64,000 nt of DNA from contig VIIQ02000030.1 of assembly GCA_007449985.2 (NCBI GenBank), forward strand, positions 1 through 64,000. The letters run 5' to 3'. The translations under genes were made by a program, and so were the position numbers. Source of the DNA: Desmodesmus armatus. Lineage: Eukaryota > Chlorophyta > Chlorophyceae > Sphaeropleales > Scenedesmaceae. This document shows positions 48,433 to 59,692 of the stretch, piece by piece. Under the pieces are notes generated by a model. The model saw only the letters and a list, made by a program, of their open reading frames with translations, made no database searches and had not been told where the DNA came from. Each line of letters begins with the position of its first letter. The first letter of the stretch is position 1.

Positions 48433-50322
48433 ATGCTGCACTCCCAGGTGTCCCAGGTGCTCCAGCTTGTTGTGGAGCACTGCCCCAGCGCCAGGGACCC
48501 AAGGCTTGTTTGCACCCTCCTGGAGCTCAGCACAGGCTGCAGGAAACTTCTTCAGCAAACACGGGGCCAGTGCAGGGTGCAACTGGAGGCAGTGCATGTG
48601 CGGCAGTGCTCAGATTTCGTCACGTGGCTGAGATCTCACCCAGGCCTGGTCAAAGAGCTGGTGCTGCTGGGCGCCAACCCTGCACCGCCCTATTCAGGCT
48701 ATGATGACTACAGCATCTATGCACCATATGGAGGCAGCTATGGTGGCTATGGTGGCTATGGCTATGGTGGCTATGGCTATGGTGGCTATTATGGTGGCAA
48801 TGCACCATGCCTTCCCGATGTCATCTCCAAAATGCTTGCCACTGGCTTTAGCCTGTGCACTGTGCAGGCAGCACAGCAGGTGGCAGGAGCTTCTGTGTTG
48901 AGCGCTGGACCCCTGCCCCTGCGCCTGCACAGAGTGGCCATCAGGAACCCTGACAGCCGCGCAATATATGGAGTTGATGGCATCCCTCGTACCTTCGCAT
49001 CTGTGCCTCTGCTGGGTGCACTGGCAGCAGCAGGTGTTCAGCGCTTGGAGGTTGATGTGACCCTGGCTGCGGCCGAGAAGGCAGTTGCATCCTCACTCAG
49101 CACACTCACCACATTGCAGGAGTTGGTGCTCACTCTGTCCCCTGCATCGTATCAGTACGAAGACCGCCCCAGCACAGGCAGGCTCTGCACAGCCCTGCAC
49201 CCACTGAGCAAGCTGACACGGCTTGAAGCACTGGTCAACCCTGGTGCTGCATGCAACCTGCCACCATCCCTGCGAGAGCTGGAGCTCTTGGCGAGGCCAC
49301 CTGTACGCGACTCCTACCGCATGAGACCACCATGGACCGCGGCAGAACCAGAAGTTCAGCCGGACCAGATCGGACTTGCAGACCTCAGCCACCTAACCGC
49401 CCTGACCCACCTCACCCTGCGCAACACTGAACCCGACACAGATGCCATCTGGCACCCTGCCCCCGTGGATACCAGCATAGCAACCAGTGTGCTGGAGGTG
49501 TCCCTGCCAGCAGACCTGCAGCAGCTGAGGGTGTTTGGCTACGCTTGCATCTCGGGCCTTCACAGACTGGGTCGTGCTGAGGTGAATGCCTACGCGCCAT
49601 GCGACTTGGACATCCTGCAACAACTGGCGCCCCTGCAGCACCCGTGGGCTCTGGAGCTACGTGTCTGCTTTCACAGGCACCGCCGCCGCTGCCCTAGCTC
49701 CGACAGCGACATGTCGGACTCTGATGACGAGGATGATGATCCATACGAGGCGGGCCTCGAAGCAGTGCAGGAGGCGCATGCTGTGGCTGCATCAGCGCTG
49801 GGATTCAGCAGCCACCTGAGCAGCTTGCTGATCAGGGACAGCTTGCTGATCAGGGAAACTGGAAGTCCTTGGAGCAGCATCCCTTGGTGCGAGGCGGTGG
49901 CGGGCCTGCAGCACCTGCAGGAAATCTGCATTGCAGAGGCGATCCCCGAGCCCCAGACCCTCAGGCACCTCAAGGCGCTGCCAGCACTGCGCAGCCTGAC
50001 TTTCAGGGACGATTCACCGTCTGAGGCCATGGCTGTTAGCCTCCTGTCGGACCTGACAGGGCTGCAGGAGCTTCGCATGAATTGTGGCAGGATGAGCTCA
50101 GTTGCTGTGCTGGCGGGTGTGTCTGCGCTGACGGGCTTGAGCAGGCTGGAGCTGTATGGGTGGGACCACGATGTGCGGATGCGGGACGATGAGCTGCCCC
50201 TGTTGCTGCCACTGCAGCGCCTGCGTGTGCTGTACCTTGCGCCCTTGTGGCACTGCTCAACTGCTGGTTTGGACCACCTGCGCCAGCAGCTGCCGCTCCT
50301 GCAGGGGTGGGTTTTTTCTTGA
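48433..50322 (+). CDS. Leucine-rich-repeat protein, F-box-like N-terminus (copy 1)
   Basis: A single open frame of 629 residues. The N-terminus (VLQLVVEHCPSARDPRLVCT) resembles the F-box-like start of many algal LRR proteins; the match is weak. From about residue 190 there are irregular LRR units such as LTTLQELVLTL, LSKLTRLEALV, LRELELLARP, LSHLTALTHLTLRNT and LTGLQELRMN. An acidic Ser/Asp stretch (SDSDMSDSDDEDDDPYE) lies near residue 420. Residues about 95-120 form a Gly-Tyr-rich insert that is absent from copy 2. The ATG at 48433 follows an in-frame TAA. The sequence just after it, CACTCCCAG/GTG, would also pass as an intron acceptor, so an upstream exon is possible. Likely a substrate-binding adaptor, but this is inference. 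Confidence 0.75.
   Translation: MLHSQVSQVLQLVVEHCPSARDPRLVCTLLELSTGCRKLLQQTRGQCRVQLEAVHVRQCSDFVTWLRSHPGLVKELVLLGANPAPPYSGYDDYSIYAPYGGSYGGYGGYGYGGYGYGGYYGGNAPCLPDVISKMLATGFSLCTVQAAQQVAGASVLSAGPLPLRLHRVAIRNPDSRAIYGVDGIPRTFASVPLLGALAAAGVQRLEVDVTLAAAEKAVASSLSTLTTLQELVLTLSPASYQYEDRPSTGRLCTALHPLSKLTRLEALVNPGAACNLPPSLRELELLARPPVRDSYRMRPPWTAAEPEVQPDQIGLADLSHLTALTHLTLRNTEPDTDAIWHPAPVDTSIATSVLEVSLPADLQQLRVFGYACISGLHRLGRAEVNAYAPCDLDILQQLAPLQHPWALELRVCFHRHRRRCPSSDSDMSDSDDEDDDPYEAGLEAVQEAHAVAASALGFSSHLSSLLIRDSLLIRETGSPWSSIPWCEAVAGLQHLQEICIAEAIPEPQTLRHLKALPALRSLTFRDDSPSEAMAVSLLSDLTGLQELRMNCGRMSSVAVLAGVSALTGLSRLELYGWDHDVRMRDDELPLLLPLQRLRVLYLAPLWHCSTAGLDHLRQQLPLLQGWVFS
48719..48801 (+). repeat. In-frame GGY-coding minisatellite
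   Basis: GGTGGCTATGGCTATGGTGG-type units code for a run of Gly and Tyr in LRR copy 1. At the same place copy 2 has a short unrelated linker (GGCDCNDCTQLR), so the expansion arose after the duplication or was lost from copy 2. Confidence 0.85.
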
Positions 50323-51497
50323 GCACTGAATGACCCCATGGTCAGGCTGCATGGTGCTGGCAGGGTGAGGTTGCTGCGGCACGCAGTGATGGTGGTGACG
50401 CGCGCTGGCAGCAGCTGCGGACAGTGGGGCCAATGCCCAGGACTGCACGCAGATTGGATTGCGGTGGTGATTTGTGTGTGTGCGCTCCCACTGCTGGGCG
50501 TTGCTTGGCTCAATTCCCTGTTGGCTGTGTTCTGTGTGAGCTCATGCAGGGGCTGTAGGCTGCCCCAAGGGCTGGCAGGCCTGCACGCACAGTGTGTGAG
50601 TCCAGCTGACACACACCAGCACACCAGTCATGTCCCACACATGTGAACAGCAAGGGCTTGACTATGTCTGGAGGGATGCATCCACGGCAACGTTCCTGGC
50701 AGGCAGCAGAGCATGGGGTTCCAGACTTGTACGTGTGCTTGTCGGTGTGTGAAAATGTTGAGGAGGTACAGGAATGCCTGGAAACATCATGGCAATGATG
50801 GCACAGCATAACCGGGCACAGTTGCACACTGTGATACATGCCGTGTAGGTCACAGGGTGGCCACAACGTGCCACACACTGCAGTTTGCGAAGGGGGTCTT
50901 GACTCCACTAGGTACATGTAGCAAGTGTGATGGCAGACGTGTACCCCTGTGCATGCCGGGCATTGCCCTGGTCTCTCTTTGTTGAAATATGTCATGTGTG
51001 ACATGACTAACCATCCACTCCACTCAACCAGCACTCCAACAGTTTGCAACATCACTGAGCGACAATGCAAACTATCTCAAGCAGTAGAAAAGACTTCAGA
51101 CATGTACAACCAATCCTGTCCCAATAGACGCTGAGCGCGCAATTGTGATTCTGCTCGTAGTTCATAGGAGCACCCGGTTTGCTGCCATGAGTAACTTTCT
51201 GTGAAGTTCTGTAAAGGTCCAGTCGCTCCATGATGGTCCAACGTGCTCAAAGCTGGGCAGAACAGGTGATTTGATTTAGTTGGTACATCAGCAGTGCTTC
51301 GATAGTGCTGCTGTAGCTCCCACCAGCAGACATCCAGCGTCTTCTTGACGGTGTCTGCCCCCAGAATCCGTTACGTAACACTGTTGTGCACTTGCAGCGT
51401 GCGTGCTGAAAAGCTGTCACTTTGGAGCAGCGTCACGCACTAGCTTGCCAGGGATCCAGTGCATCAGAGGTACCGATGAGAACAACTTCTGCTGCTG
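50323..51497. other. Spacer between the two LRR copies
   Basis: No gene is supported. It should contain the 3' UTR of copy 1 and what is left of the promoter of copy 2. A TGTAA occurs near 51210. The roughly 35 bp before the copy 2 start align loosely with the same place in copy 1 (GAGG..TACCG..CTGCATG). Confidence 0.4.
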
Positions 51498-53278
51498 CAT
51501 GTGCACCCACAGGTGGCCGAGGTTTTCCAGCTTGTTGTGGAGCACTGCCCCAGCACAAGGGATCCAAGGATTGTATGCACCCTCCTGCAGCTCAGCACAG
51601 GATGCAGGAAACATCTGCAACAGACACGGGGCCAGTGCAGGGTGCAACTGGAGGCAGTGCATTTGCAAAAGAGCTCAAAATTCCTCACGTGGCTGAAGTC
51701 TCATTCAGGCCTGGTCAGAGAGCTAGTGCTGCTGCAGCACAACCCCCCAGAAGGCGGCTGCGACTGTAATGATTGCACCCAGCTCAGGGCACCCTGCTTG
51801 CCGGATGTGATGTCATACATGCTTGCCACAGGCTTCACCCTGTGCAGCATGCAGGCAGCGCTGCAGGTGCCGGGTCCTGCTGTGCTGGGCGCAGGACCTG
51901 CAGCAGGGCCTCTGCCCCTGCGCCTGCACAGGGTGGCCATCAGGAACCCGGAGCGCTACCCTGCCTTCCATGATGATAGCTTCGTCACTGTGCCACTGTT
52001 GGGTGCGCTGGGAGCAGCAGGTGTTGAGCGCTTGGAGGTTGATGTGACCATCGGCGCCGCCGAAAAAGCCATTGCAGCCTCAATCAGCACACTCACCACA
52101 TTGCAGGAGTTGGTGCTCACTCTGACCCCTACATCACCTCAGTACAAAAACCGCCCATCCACTGGCAGGCTCTGCACAGCCCTGCACCCACTGAGCAAGC
52201 TCACACGGCTTGAAGCGCTGGTCAACCCTGGTGCTGCATGCAACCTGCCACCATCCCTGCGCGAGCTGGAGCTCTTGGCGAGGCCACCTGTACGGGACTA
52301 CTACAGGCGCTATTCAGATGAGGATCTTCCAGCACCAGACCTTCAGCCAGACCAGATTGGTGTTGCAGACCTCAGCCACCTCACCGCCCTGACACATCTG
52401 ACCCTGCGCAACACTGGACCCGACACAGATGGCACCAGCCCTCTACAGGTGTCCCTGCCAGCAGACCTGAAGCAGCTGAGAGTGTTTGGCTACGCTTCCA
52501 TCTCGGGCCTTCAAAGGCTTGGCCGTGCTAAGCTGCATGCATTTGTGCCATGTGACCTGGACATCCTGCACCAACTGGCACCCCTGCAGCACCCCTGGGC
52601 TCTTGAACTACGTGTCTGCTTCCGCCAGTGCAGCCGCCGTCCTGACCCCTACTGGCGCCGGCGCTCCCGGAGTCCCATGTCGGACTCTGACGAGGATGAT
52701 GCACCATACGAGGCTGGCCGTGAAGCAGTGCAGGAGGCGCATGGTGTGGCTGCGTCAGCGCTGGGATTCAGTAGCCACCTCAGCAGCCTGCTGATTGAGG
52801 ACTGTGCAGGCCGCCCGTCGTCCCCCTGGAGCAAGATCCCCTGGTGCGAGGCTTTGGCGGGCCTGCAGCACCTGCAGGAAGTCTGCATCGCAGGCGCCAT
52901 CCCAGAGCCCCAGGCCCTCCGGCACCTCAGGCACTGCCAGCACTGCGCAGCCTGACCCTCAGAGACGACTGCCCTCCTGACAGCATGGCAGTGGACATCC
53001 TGTCCAAGCTCACTGGGCTAGAGGAGCTGTGCATGGTTTGTGGCAGGATGAGCTCTGTTGCTGTGCTGGCGGGTGTGTCTGCGCTGACGGGCTTGAGCAG
53101 GCTGGAGCTGTATGGGTGGGATCATAAGGTGCGGATGTGGGACGATGAGCTGCCTCTGTTGCTGGCGCTGCAGCGCCTGCGTGTGCTGCACCTTCGCCCA
53201 CTGCGGCACTGTTCCAACGCTGGGCTGGACAGTTTGGGGCAGCAGCTGCCTCTGCTGCGGGAGTTGGTCTTGGACTGA
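51498..53278 (+). pseudogene. Leucine-rich-repeat gene copy 2, disrupted by two 1-nt deletions
   Basis: A tandem duplicate of the LRR gene at 48433, highly similar over its whole length (AVHLQKSSKFLTWLKSHSGL against AVHVRQCSDFVTWLRSHPGL). Two single-base losses relative to copy 1 are visible. Directly after the ATG at 51498, ATGCTGCAC has become ATGTGCAC. Near 52939, CTCAAGGCGCTG has become CTCAGGCACTG, so the main frame stops at 52955 and the last 110 codons continue in another frame to the TGA at 53276-53278. The long frame itself (from about 51501) has no ATG. Either this is a young pseudogene, or one or both losses are sequencing errors, or splicing bypasses them. Between and after the lesions the coding sequence is well kept. 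Confidence 0.75.
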
Positions 53279-54623
53279 GCAGAGAGCGGCTTCAGGGTCA
53301 GGCTGCGCAAGAGGGCATGTGGGAGGTTGCTGTGGCTAGCAGCGATGGTTTTGTGTTGCTGTTAGCAGCGGCTTTGAGGCCAGTCATGGGGTATGTTGGA
53401 TTGTTGGTGTGCAGCTGCGGCTTGGCTGCAAGTGGGTGTGTGTGCGCGTTTTGCTGCCACTGTGGGTACCAGCTTGGCCCAATTGGCCGCCGGCAGTTTC
53501 CTGCAGATGACTAATGCAGGACTGAGGGCTGAGAAGCTGCTTGAATGCATGGAGTCTGAGCCCAACGCGCCTGCGCTACATGGCACGGTCATTCCCGCCA
53601 TGACCGCAAGGCACCAAGGCCTCAGTATTGGCCAGCTGACCGCATTTACGAGATGCCTTCCGTAGCCAGCGGTGTCGTAGCATGCATGTGTGCTCGCATG
53701 TGTTGTTGGCACAGGTGTGCACGCATGCGCATGCAGATGCAGCACCTGACACATGTGTGTGTGTGTGCGTGTGTGTGTGGGGGGGTGTTCTGTCAGCAAA
53801 AGTCAATTCGACCCAGCAGGGCGGTCAACAGAACTCTGGCCAAACATCATGTCCGGTATGATGCTTGCATGCTGCATCCGCTGCGTGCACCATGCGGCAC
53901 GCGCTGTCTGTCGCTGTCACTGCAGCCCAGGCATGCCTTTGCAATGCACAGTGTTGGGTGCTGGGATCTGTTACATTTACTGGCGTTGGCGCAAGCAAAG
54001 CACACTGTAAAGTGCACATGTCAAGGTGGCAGGTCTACCTTGAAATGGCTGTGTCCTGCTTGCTCAATATATGACACGTTATGTATTGTTGGCAACCACC
54101 AGTGCAAAACTGGATGGCGGAAGGTCTGGTGGACAGCTGGCTGGTACCACCTGGTCTTTGGCACCCTGATGCTGGGTCATACACGAGTATTTGTAGTGCA
54201 CCAAGCATCAGCTTACTGCTTGCCTAGTGCTTGTGGTCAAGTGCGTGTTGGCCTATTGCTGGATGTCTGATACTGGGTCGTTGCCGTGCCAGGGTGACAT
54301 TACGATGCTGGGTGCTGTTTGTCAGTTTGACAATGGCTATGCGTCCAGCTGTGGATTATTCACTCCAACCCGTCACATAACTCTCTGACTTCTGACGCCA
54401 TACGTATCCCAACCACCACCAGAAGTAGTGCACCCCATCACAACAGATGCAACTCGTCTGTGCCGACTGGGCCTGGAAGCGCATGTTCAACATAATACGT
54501 GCACGTGCGCAGCAGCCTCATGATCATGCGGCACTCATGACCCATATCACACCATGTCACACCAACTTGTCCTAACAGTACACACAGTCTCTCTGCTGCT
54601 GGCGCGCAGCAGCCCAACCAAAG
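53279..54623. other. Intergenic region after LRR copy 2
   Basis: About 1.3 kb between the end of LRR copy 2 and the stop of the minus-strand GCK-domain gene. Only low-complexity CA/TG sequence (about 53680-53790) and short frames without domains are seen. Confidence 0.4.
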
Positions 54624-55954
54624 TCATGAGCGGTACCCCAGAAGTGCATGTTGCAGCACCTGTGCGTGGGTCCACGATCCACAGCAACCTGCTTGATCCT
54701 GCATTCTACACAGTAGCAGGCACACCTGGCCCTTGACCTCTGCCGCTGCTGGTTGGCGCCGGCTGCGCTGTGCTGTCTGCTTGACTGCTGCCTGCTGCTG
54801 CGTCGTGCACAGCTTCACTCTGCGGCTGCTGCTCTGCTGCGGGGTGGATGGTTGCACCAGCAGCCGCTGCTGCTGCTTCCGTGCTGCTGCTGCTGCTGAC
54901 CTCCTGCTGCTGTTTGGCTCGCTCCTCTTCCTCTTCATTTCGCCCAGCAGGTCGTCAAACATGTCCTTGTTTTTCTCCATGCATTTGTTCAGCGCCTCAA
55001 ACTGCAGCAGGTGCAGCAGCAATGGAAGCAGCAGGGTGTGCCAACAAAAGTCAGTAAACACAGGATGACCCTGTAATTCACACCACAGGATGTGATTCAT
55101 GCATGCATCACGCCCCCTCACAAAGGTTGCCTGGGGGCAGAACTGACAGTAGTGCCTGTTGCAAACAGATGCCACCATGAAAATGACGGGGGGACAACCA
55201 GGCCGTTTTGGCAGCACCATGTCAGGTGCCGCCTGCTGCTCAGTAGGATCCATTGTAGTGTTTTTGTGTGTCATGCCACCCTCATGATAGAGGAGGTAAC
55301 ATCCCAGAGCTCATCACCGCAGCAGGCCCAACTCCTGACCCCAAACCTTGCAAAAGGTACACGTCCAATGCCAGCACAACTGCTACACTGCACACAGCTT
55401 TCAAAACCGGTTTGTCCAAGCACTGCAGGGCTGATTGCACAGATGTTTCATGATTGGGACTGTGCAGCACAGTGCACTGCAGTGTGGCTGGCACCCACCA
55501 CCAGACTCAGCTGCTACTAGGTGGTCACCTACACAGCTGCCAGTGTGGCGGATGCAGTTGCAGACCTGAAACCTTGCCCTAGCTGTTCCTCACCTCTTTG
55601 AGGCAGTCCGCCATCTCTATCTCTCCTTTGTCTGCTTCTCCCACATGCATGAACGCCTGCACACACGACACCCCAACATCAGGCCTACTAGCTCACCGAA
55701 CTTTGCTGGAGGGTGTGCCAGGGACGCCAGCTGCAGTTGTGAGCACCAGGAGCGCTGCACTACATGCATGCAGAGTGGTTGTGCAAACGCACCTTGAAGG
55801 GGTCTTCGCATCCACCCTTCCGCATCATCACACAGAAGGGACACTCATACGCATTGTCAGTGTCTGCTCCTGGGGCGGCTGCTTCTGCTGCTGCATGGGC
55901 AAGTATGTCTGCTGTTTGACTCGCTGGACTGGTGTCAGCTTGTTCAGAAGCCAT
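54624..55954 (-). CDS. GCK-domain protein with basic Gln-rich tail
   Basis: Three minus-strand exons, 55793-55954, 55594-55656 and 54624-55001, sum to 603 nt and 200 residues. The N-terminus is Ala-rich and acidic. Residues about 36-85 carry the GCK pattern: ECPFCVMMRKGGCEDPFKAF, DCLKE and FEALNKCMEKNKDMFDDLL. GCK domains are small Cys-containing domains found mostly in plants and algae, with unclear function; the Cys arrangement recalls twin-Cys CHCH proteins. The Cys usually found in the middle helix (about M-x-C) is Val here (AFMHVGEA). After the domain come Arg/Lys-rich and Gln-rich stretches, as in a nuclear or RNA-binding tail. The exon 3 end beyond about residue 150 is less certain. 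Confidence 0.8.
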
Positions 55955-56283
55955 TATGATGTGGTGATGTGAGACGAGCTGTGGAGCTCAGGAAAATCTC
56001 CCAGGAAAGCTGACTGACGACAGGCTGGCAGCAGCAGCAGCAAAGTTGCGTTGCTTGCGACCTTCAAGTAATAGAGTGCAACGCCTTGAAAATGCGACTC
56101 TTGCTTAGCGAAGGATCGGAGGAACTCTCTGGTCAAGTGTGGTAGTAGATCGTCACTTCTCAACTGCCCGAACTGTCAACACAACATGCATTTCTGACAT
56201 TCACATCAGGAGACCTCAGTCGTACTACAAGTTGAATAGCAGACTCGCCAGCAAGGCACACCAGGCAGCAAAAGGTGCACAAA
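55955..56283. promoter_or_regulatory. Short divergent (bidirectional) promoter region
   Basis: Only 329 bp separate the start codons of the minus-strand GCK-domain gene and the plus-strand plastid protein gene. Both promoters and 5' UTRs must lie here. I see no TATA box. Confidence 0.55.
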
Positions 56284-59112
56284 ATGCAGGCCCTCCACAG
56301 GTCCAGTCTAGGCACACATGTCACTGCTGCACAGGTCAGAGCCTGCAGAGCCATACCAGCACCAAGGAGACACCTAGTGGCTGCCAGAGCTGAGGTAAGG
56401 CTATCCATGCTGTTGCCAGACTACTCTTGAGACTTGTGTTTGCTTGCCAGGCTCGCCCACACTGATGACCATGGGGGGGAGGGGGAGTGCACATGTGTAG
56501 CGGTAGGTGTGGGGGTGGATGCAGGTGTGGGCACACGAGTGTGAGCAGTGGGCCACTACACACTGTGAGATGTGCTTTACGCCCTTCCTGGCAGGCCACC
56601 ACTGCTGCTGCTCCCCCCAGCCATGGTAAGCTTGTGGAGGAGGCTCAGAAGCTTGTGGACCTTGCCAAGGCAGAGGCACCACAGGTCAGTTGTGAGAAGG
56701 GGGGGGCAAGGGCAAGGGGGGGTGGGGAGAGGGGGGGGGCAAGGGGGAAGGGGCGGAGGGAGGGGGGGGGGCAGGGGGGAGGGGGGCAGGGGGAGGGGGG
56801 GAGGGGGGCAAGGGGGAGGGGGGGAGGGGGGGGGGGCGGAGATGGAGGACGGGGGAAGGTGGGGAGGGGGCATCCCCACCCGCTGGCCATACACAACTCA
56901 AGCGAGTGAAGCCGACCGCCATGTGCTGTTCTTGGGGGGGCCCGGAGGCGAAGCCACAGGTCAGTTGCGTAGTGCAGGTCACAGGTGTTGCCGGAGCGGG
57001 CATACTGTGCCACAGAGGTGGTGTTGCCGGCCCCATGCACCAGAGGTCCCTGATTGCCATTGCGCGAGGCCATCCTGCAGGGTCTCGCCGCCACCCAACC
57101 CCATGGGGGGCACCTTCCTTGTCACGCTTTTACCATTTATGTGCAACAAAACTGGACATAAGCTGTGCAGTGACAGCCTTGCCATGTGAAGCTAGGCAAT
57201 GCAAATGGCAGTGTCTCTTACGTGTTAGACACTAAGCTTGACGACAGACGATACAATCATCATGACAGTGACAGTACAGGTGTGTGCTGGTATGCAGGAC
57301 ACAGGCTTGCTCTCTGACCTTTGTGGTGTGGTTTATCTGACACTTCTCATACCTCCACAGGAGCAGCTGGATCAGCAGGCTGAGCTGGTGGCGCAGCTGG
57401 GTGAGGCAGCAGGGGCCAACAGGGTGGTGCAGGAGCTGAACGATGGGAACTTCAAGGGCATCACACTTACAGTGAGTAAGACAGGAGGGGCGGGAAGTTC
57501 CTAGTAGGTACAATGTGAGCCTCATGTACAACTCATGCAGTGAGATCGTAGGAGTAGCAATGCAGGGGTGCCACCACAAGCCCTGATGAGGTGGCACCTG
57601 CTGTGGTGGTGCGTGAATGTGTGCGCCGCCAAAGTTTGGGGAGGTCAGCATTGCACAAACACACTCTCAGCCATGTCAGTGACACAGCTTAACAGGGCAC
57701 ACCAGGCACATCTCAGTAGGTGAAGGCCAATGCGGTAACATTGCACTTGGGCCAGGCTGTGGACGTAAATCGACACAGCATGACACAGCATGTGCTATGT
57801 CACGGCAGGCACACCAGTTGCTAGCAATGTGTCTGGGGTCGGGCAAGTGTTTCCATCAAGGGCTCTATCAGACGTTTGTATCGCACACACCATCTGTGGG
57901 GGTTCCGCGCAAGACTGACCCAAAGAGCCAGCTTGCTGCCCAAACACTGTCATCAGAATCGGCAAGAGTTGCTCTGTGTCTTTGTGCTTGCCGTGCTGTG
58001 CTGTGTGCTGTGACGTGACCAGGGCCGCACAGCGCAGCGCTTCAGGACTGTCATTACCCTGGGTGTCTTGTCCTTCAACAAGTACCAGCCAACAGACCAA
58101 ATGGTGAGTGGCACTGCAACTGCTGACCAGTAAAGTTCTGCTTGCGGCAGCAGCCCAGTGTGCACTACTGGCAGCAGGGCACACTGTTCAGACATGACGA
58201 TGCCCGGGTGCCAACGTTGATTCATCCCGCTATGTATCTGGCCTTCAGCTGTGCTGGCCGTTGATCAGCAGGCAGCAGCCACACATGTACTTTTTCCAAT
58301 GCGCTCAACATGCAGGAAACGTAGTCCGTGTTGTTGGACAGCCTCGTCAGGCACCACAGGCTCTAGCGGCAGCTCCTTATCAATTTTCACACCAGTCAAA
58401 GACTCGTCCACCGTCTGGCAGCAGTGGCCAGGAGCCCCTGGTAGTGGTTGCCGCTGCTGCTGTAGCTGCCGCCGCATACCTTGCAACCGCTGCCACTGCT
58501 GCGTCTGCTGTTACCCCCCCCCCCCCCCCCGCCCCCGCTCTACCTCCCCCCCTCCCTCCCCCCCCAGATCAGGATGATGGACAGTGAGGATGTCGACCAC
58601 TCTGGTGGTGTGTTCAAGGGGCCACACGAGGGTGTGCAGCAGGCTTACATCCTCTCAGTGCCCTTTGAGCTAGTTGAGGCAGAAAAGGTTGGGGACTCAG
58701 CTGATGCTGCCAAGCCGATCGGCATCAGTGGCCACCACTTGCTGATAGGGGAGTACAAACAGGCGGAGGACAACCCCAACGGCTCATCATCACGTTCAAG
58801 AGTAAGTCAAACTTGGAGCGCACGTCAGTGACGGAGTTGAGTCGGCCCATGGGAAGTTGGCAAGTATCTACCCCTGCATATGAGTGCAGTGGAGTGACTG
58901 AGTGCAGGAGTACGCAGACTAGCCAATGACCACATGCCTAGTCCTGCATAGTTGTCGGCGCACAGCTTGAAGCTTCAGCAATAAGAGTGCACATCGTCTG
59001 TTCCCCCCTCTGCTGCGCCATGTCAACCCTGGCGTATTTACTTTCAAACTACAACTGACAGCCCTGCCAGGGCATGCAGCTTTCAGCACTGCACAGTGCT
59101 GACTACCAGTAC

Positions 59113-59144
<32 letters not shown>

Positions 59145-59692
59145 GTGCCCCGCGCAGAGCTGGTGATGAAGCCTGCTCCCGAGGGTGACCTCAAAGCCTG
59201 GCTGGACAAGCTGCTGCCACACAACCCAACCATGGTGAGCACACTGGGGGTCCCCACATCGTAGTATGGCTGTGCGGACTACATTGTGACACAACCTGGC
59301 ATTGTTGTCACAGTGCTGGCAGTGCCAGCACTGCTATCGTGTCGAGCGGAGGGCGCTCCGCACTTTGCGCATCCTGCAGCTGCGGTCAGCTTTGGTAGTC
59401 TGGGAGCAGGGACACTGGTACTTGTTAGTAGCATCAACGTGGCTTGGAGGATTGAGCTGTGGTCTGAGCTGGATTGAGCTGTGGTCTGAGCTGTGGTTTG
59501 AGCTGTGTTGGGTGTGCCCTTGTGTGTTTGCTGCAGGACCCTGCCACTGGTGTGTTGGAGCTGGAGCTGCCGCCCAACAACCCAGACGGCTGGGTGGACC
59601 ACCAACTGATGATCAACGAGTTCCATTTGACAAAGGCAAACTATGGCTCGCGCACGCTGCTGATGAGGGTTGACAAGTCGGTGTTGGTGTGA
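56284..59692 (+). CDS. Plastid-targeted protein of unknown function
   Basis: I do not recognise the mature protein. Exons: 56284-56394, 56595-56684, 57361-57471, 58023-58103, 58568-58801, 59160-59234 and 59537-59692, 285 residues. Exon 1 is a textbook chloroplast transit peptide, Arg/Ala/Ser-rich without acids and ending in the cleavage-like HLVAARAE. Then come an Ala/Pro linker, a helix (LVEEAQKLVDLAKAEAP), EQLDQQAELVAQLGEAAGAN, and a beta-rich part: FRTVITLGVLSFNKYQ, AYILSVPFELVEAEKVGD, LELELPPNNPDGWVDHQL and RTLLMRVDKSVLV. The join between exons 5 and 6 is uneasy. With the stronger acceptor at 59157 the phases agree only if the end of exon 5 is read in another frame (RLIITFK), so a 1-nt indel near 58775 is possible. 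A TGTAA 80 bp after the stop suits polyadenylation. Confidence 0.7.
56695..56870 (+). repeat. G-rich tract in an intron of the plastid protein gene
   Basis: About 170 bp of G runs broken by single A or C ([23 protein letters not shown]). It has high potential for G-quadruplex formation on the coding strand. Confidence 0.85.

Noticed and set aside
53653..54270. Plus-strand open frame of 205 codons
   Set aside because: Its first third is a CA/TG microsatellite, and no domain is present.
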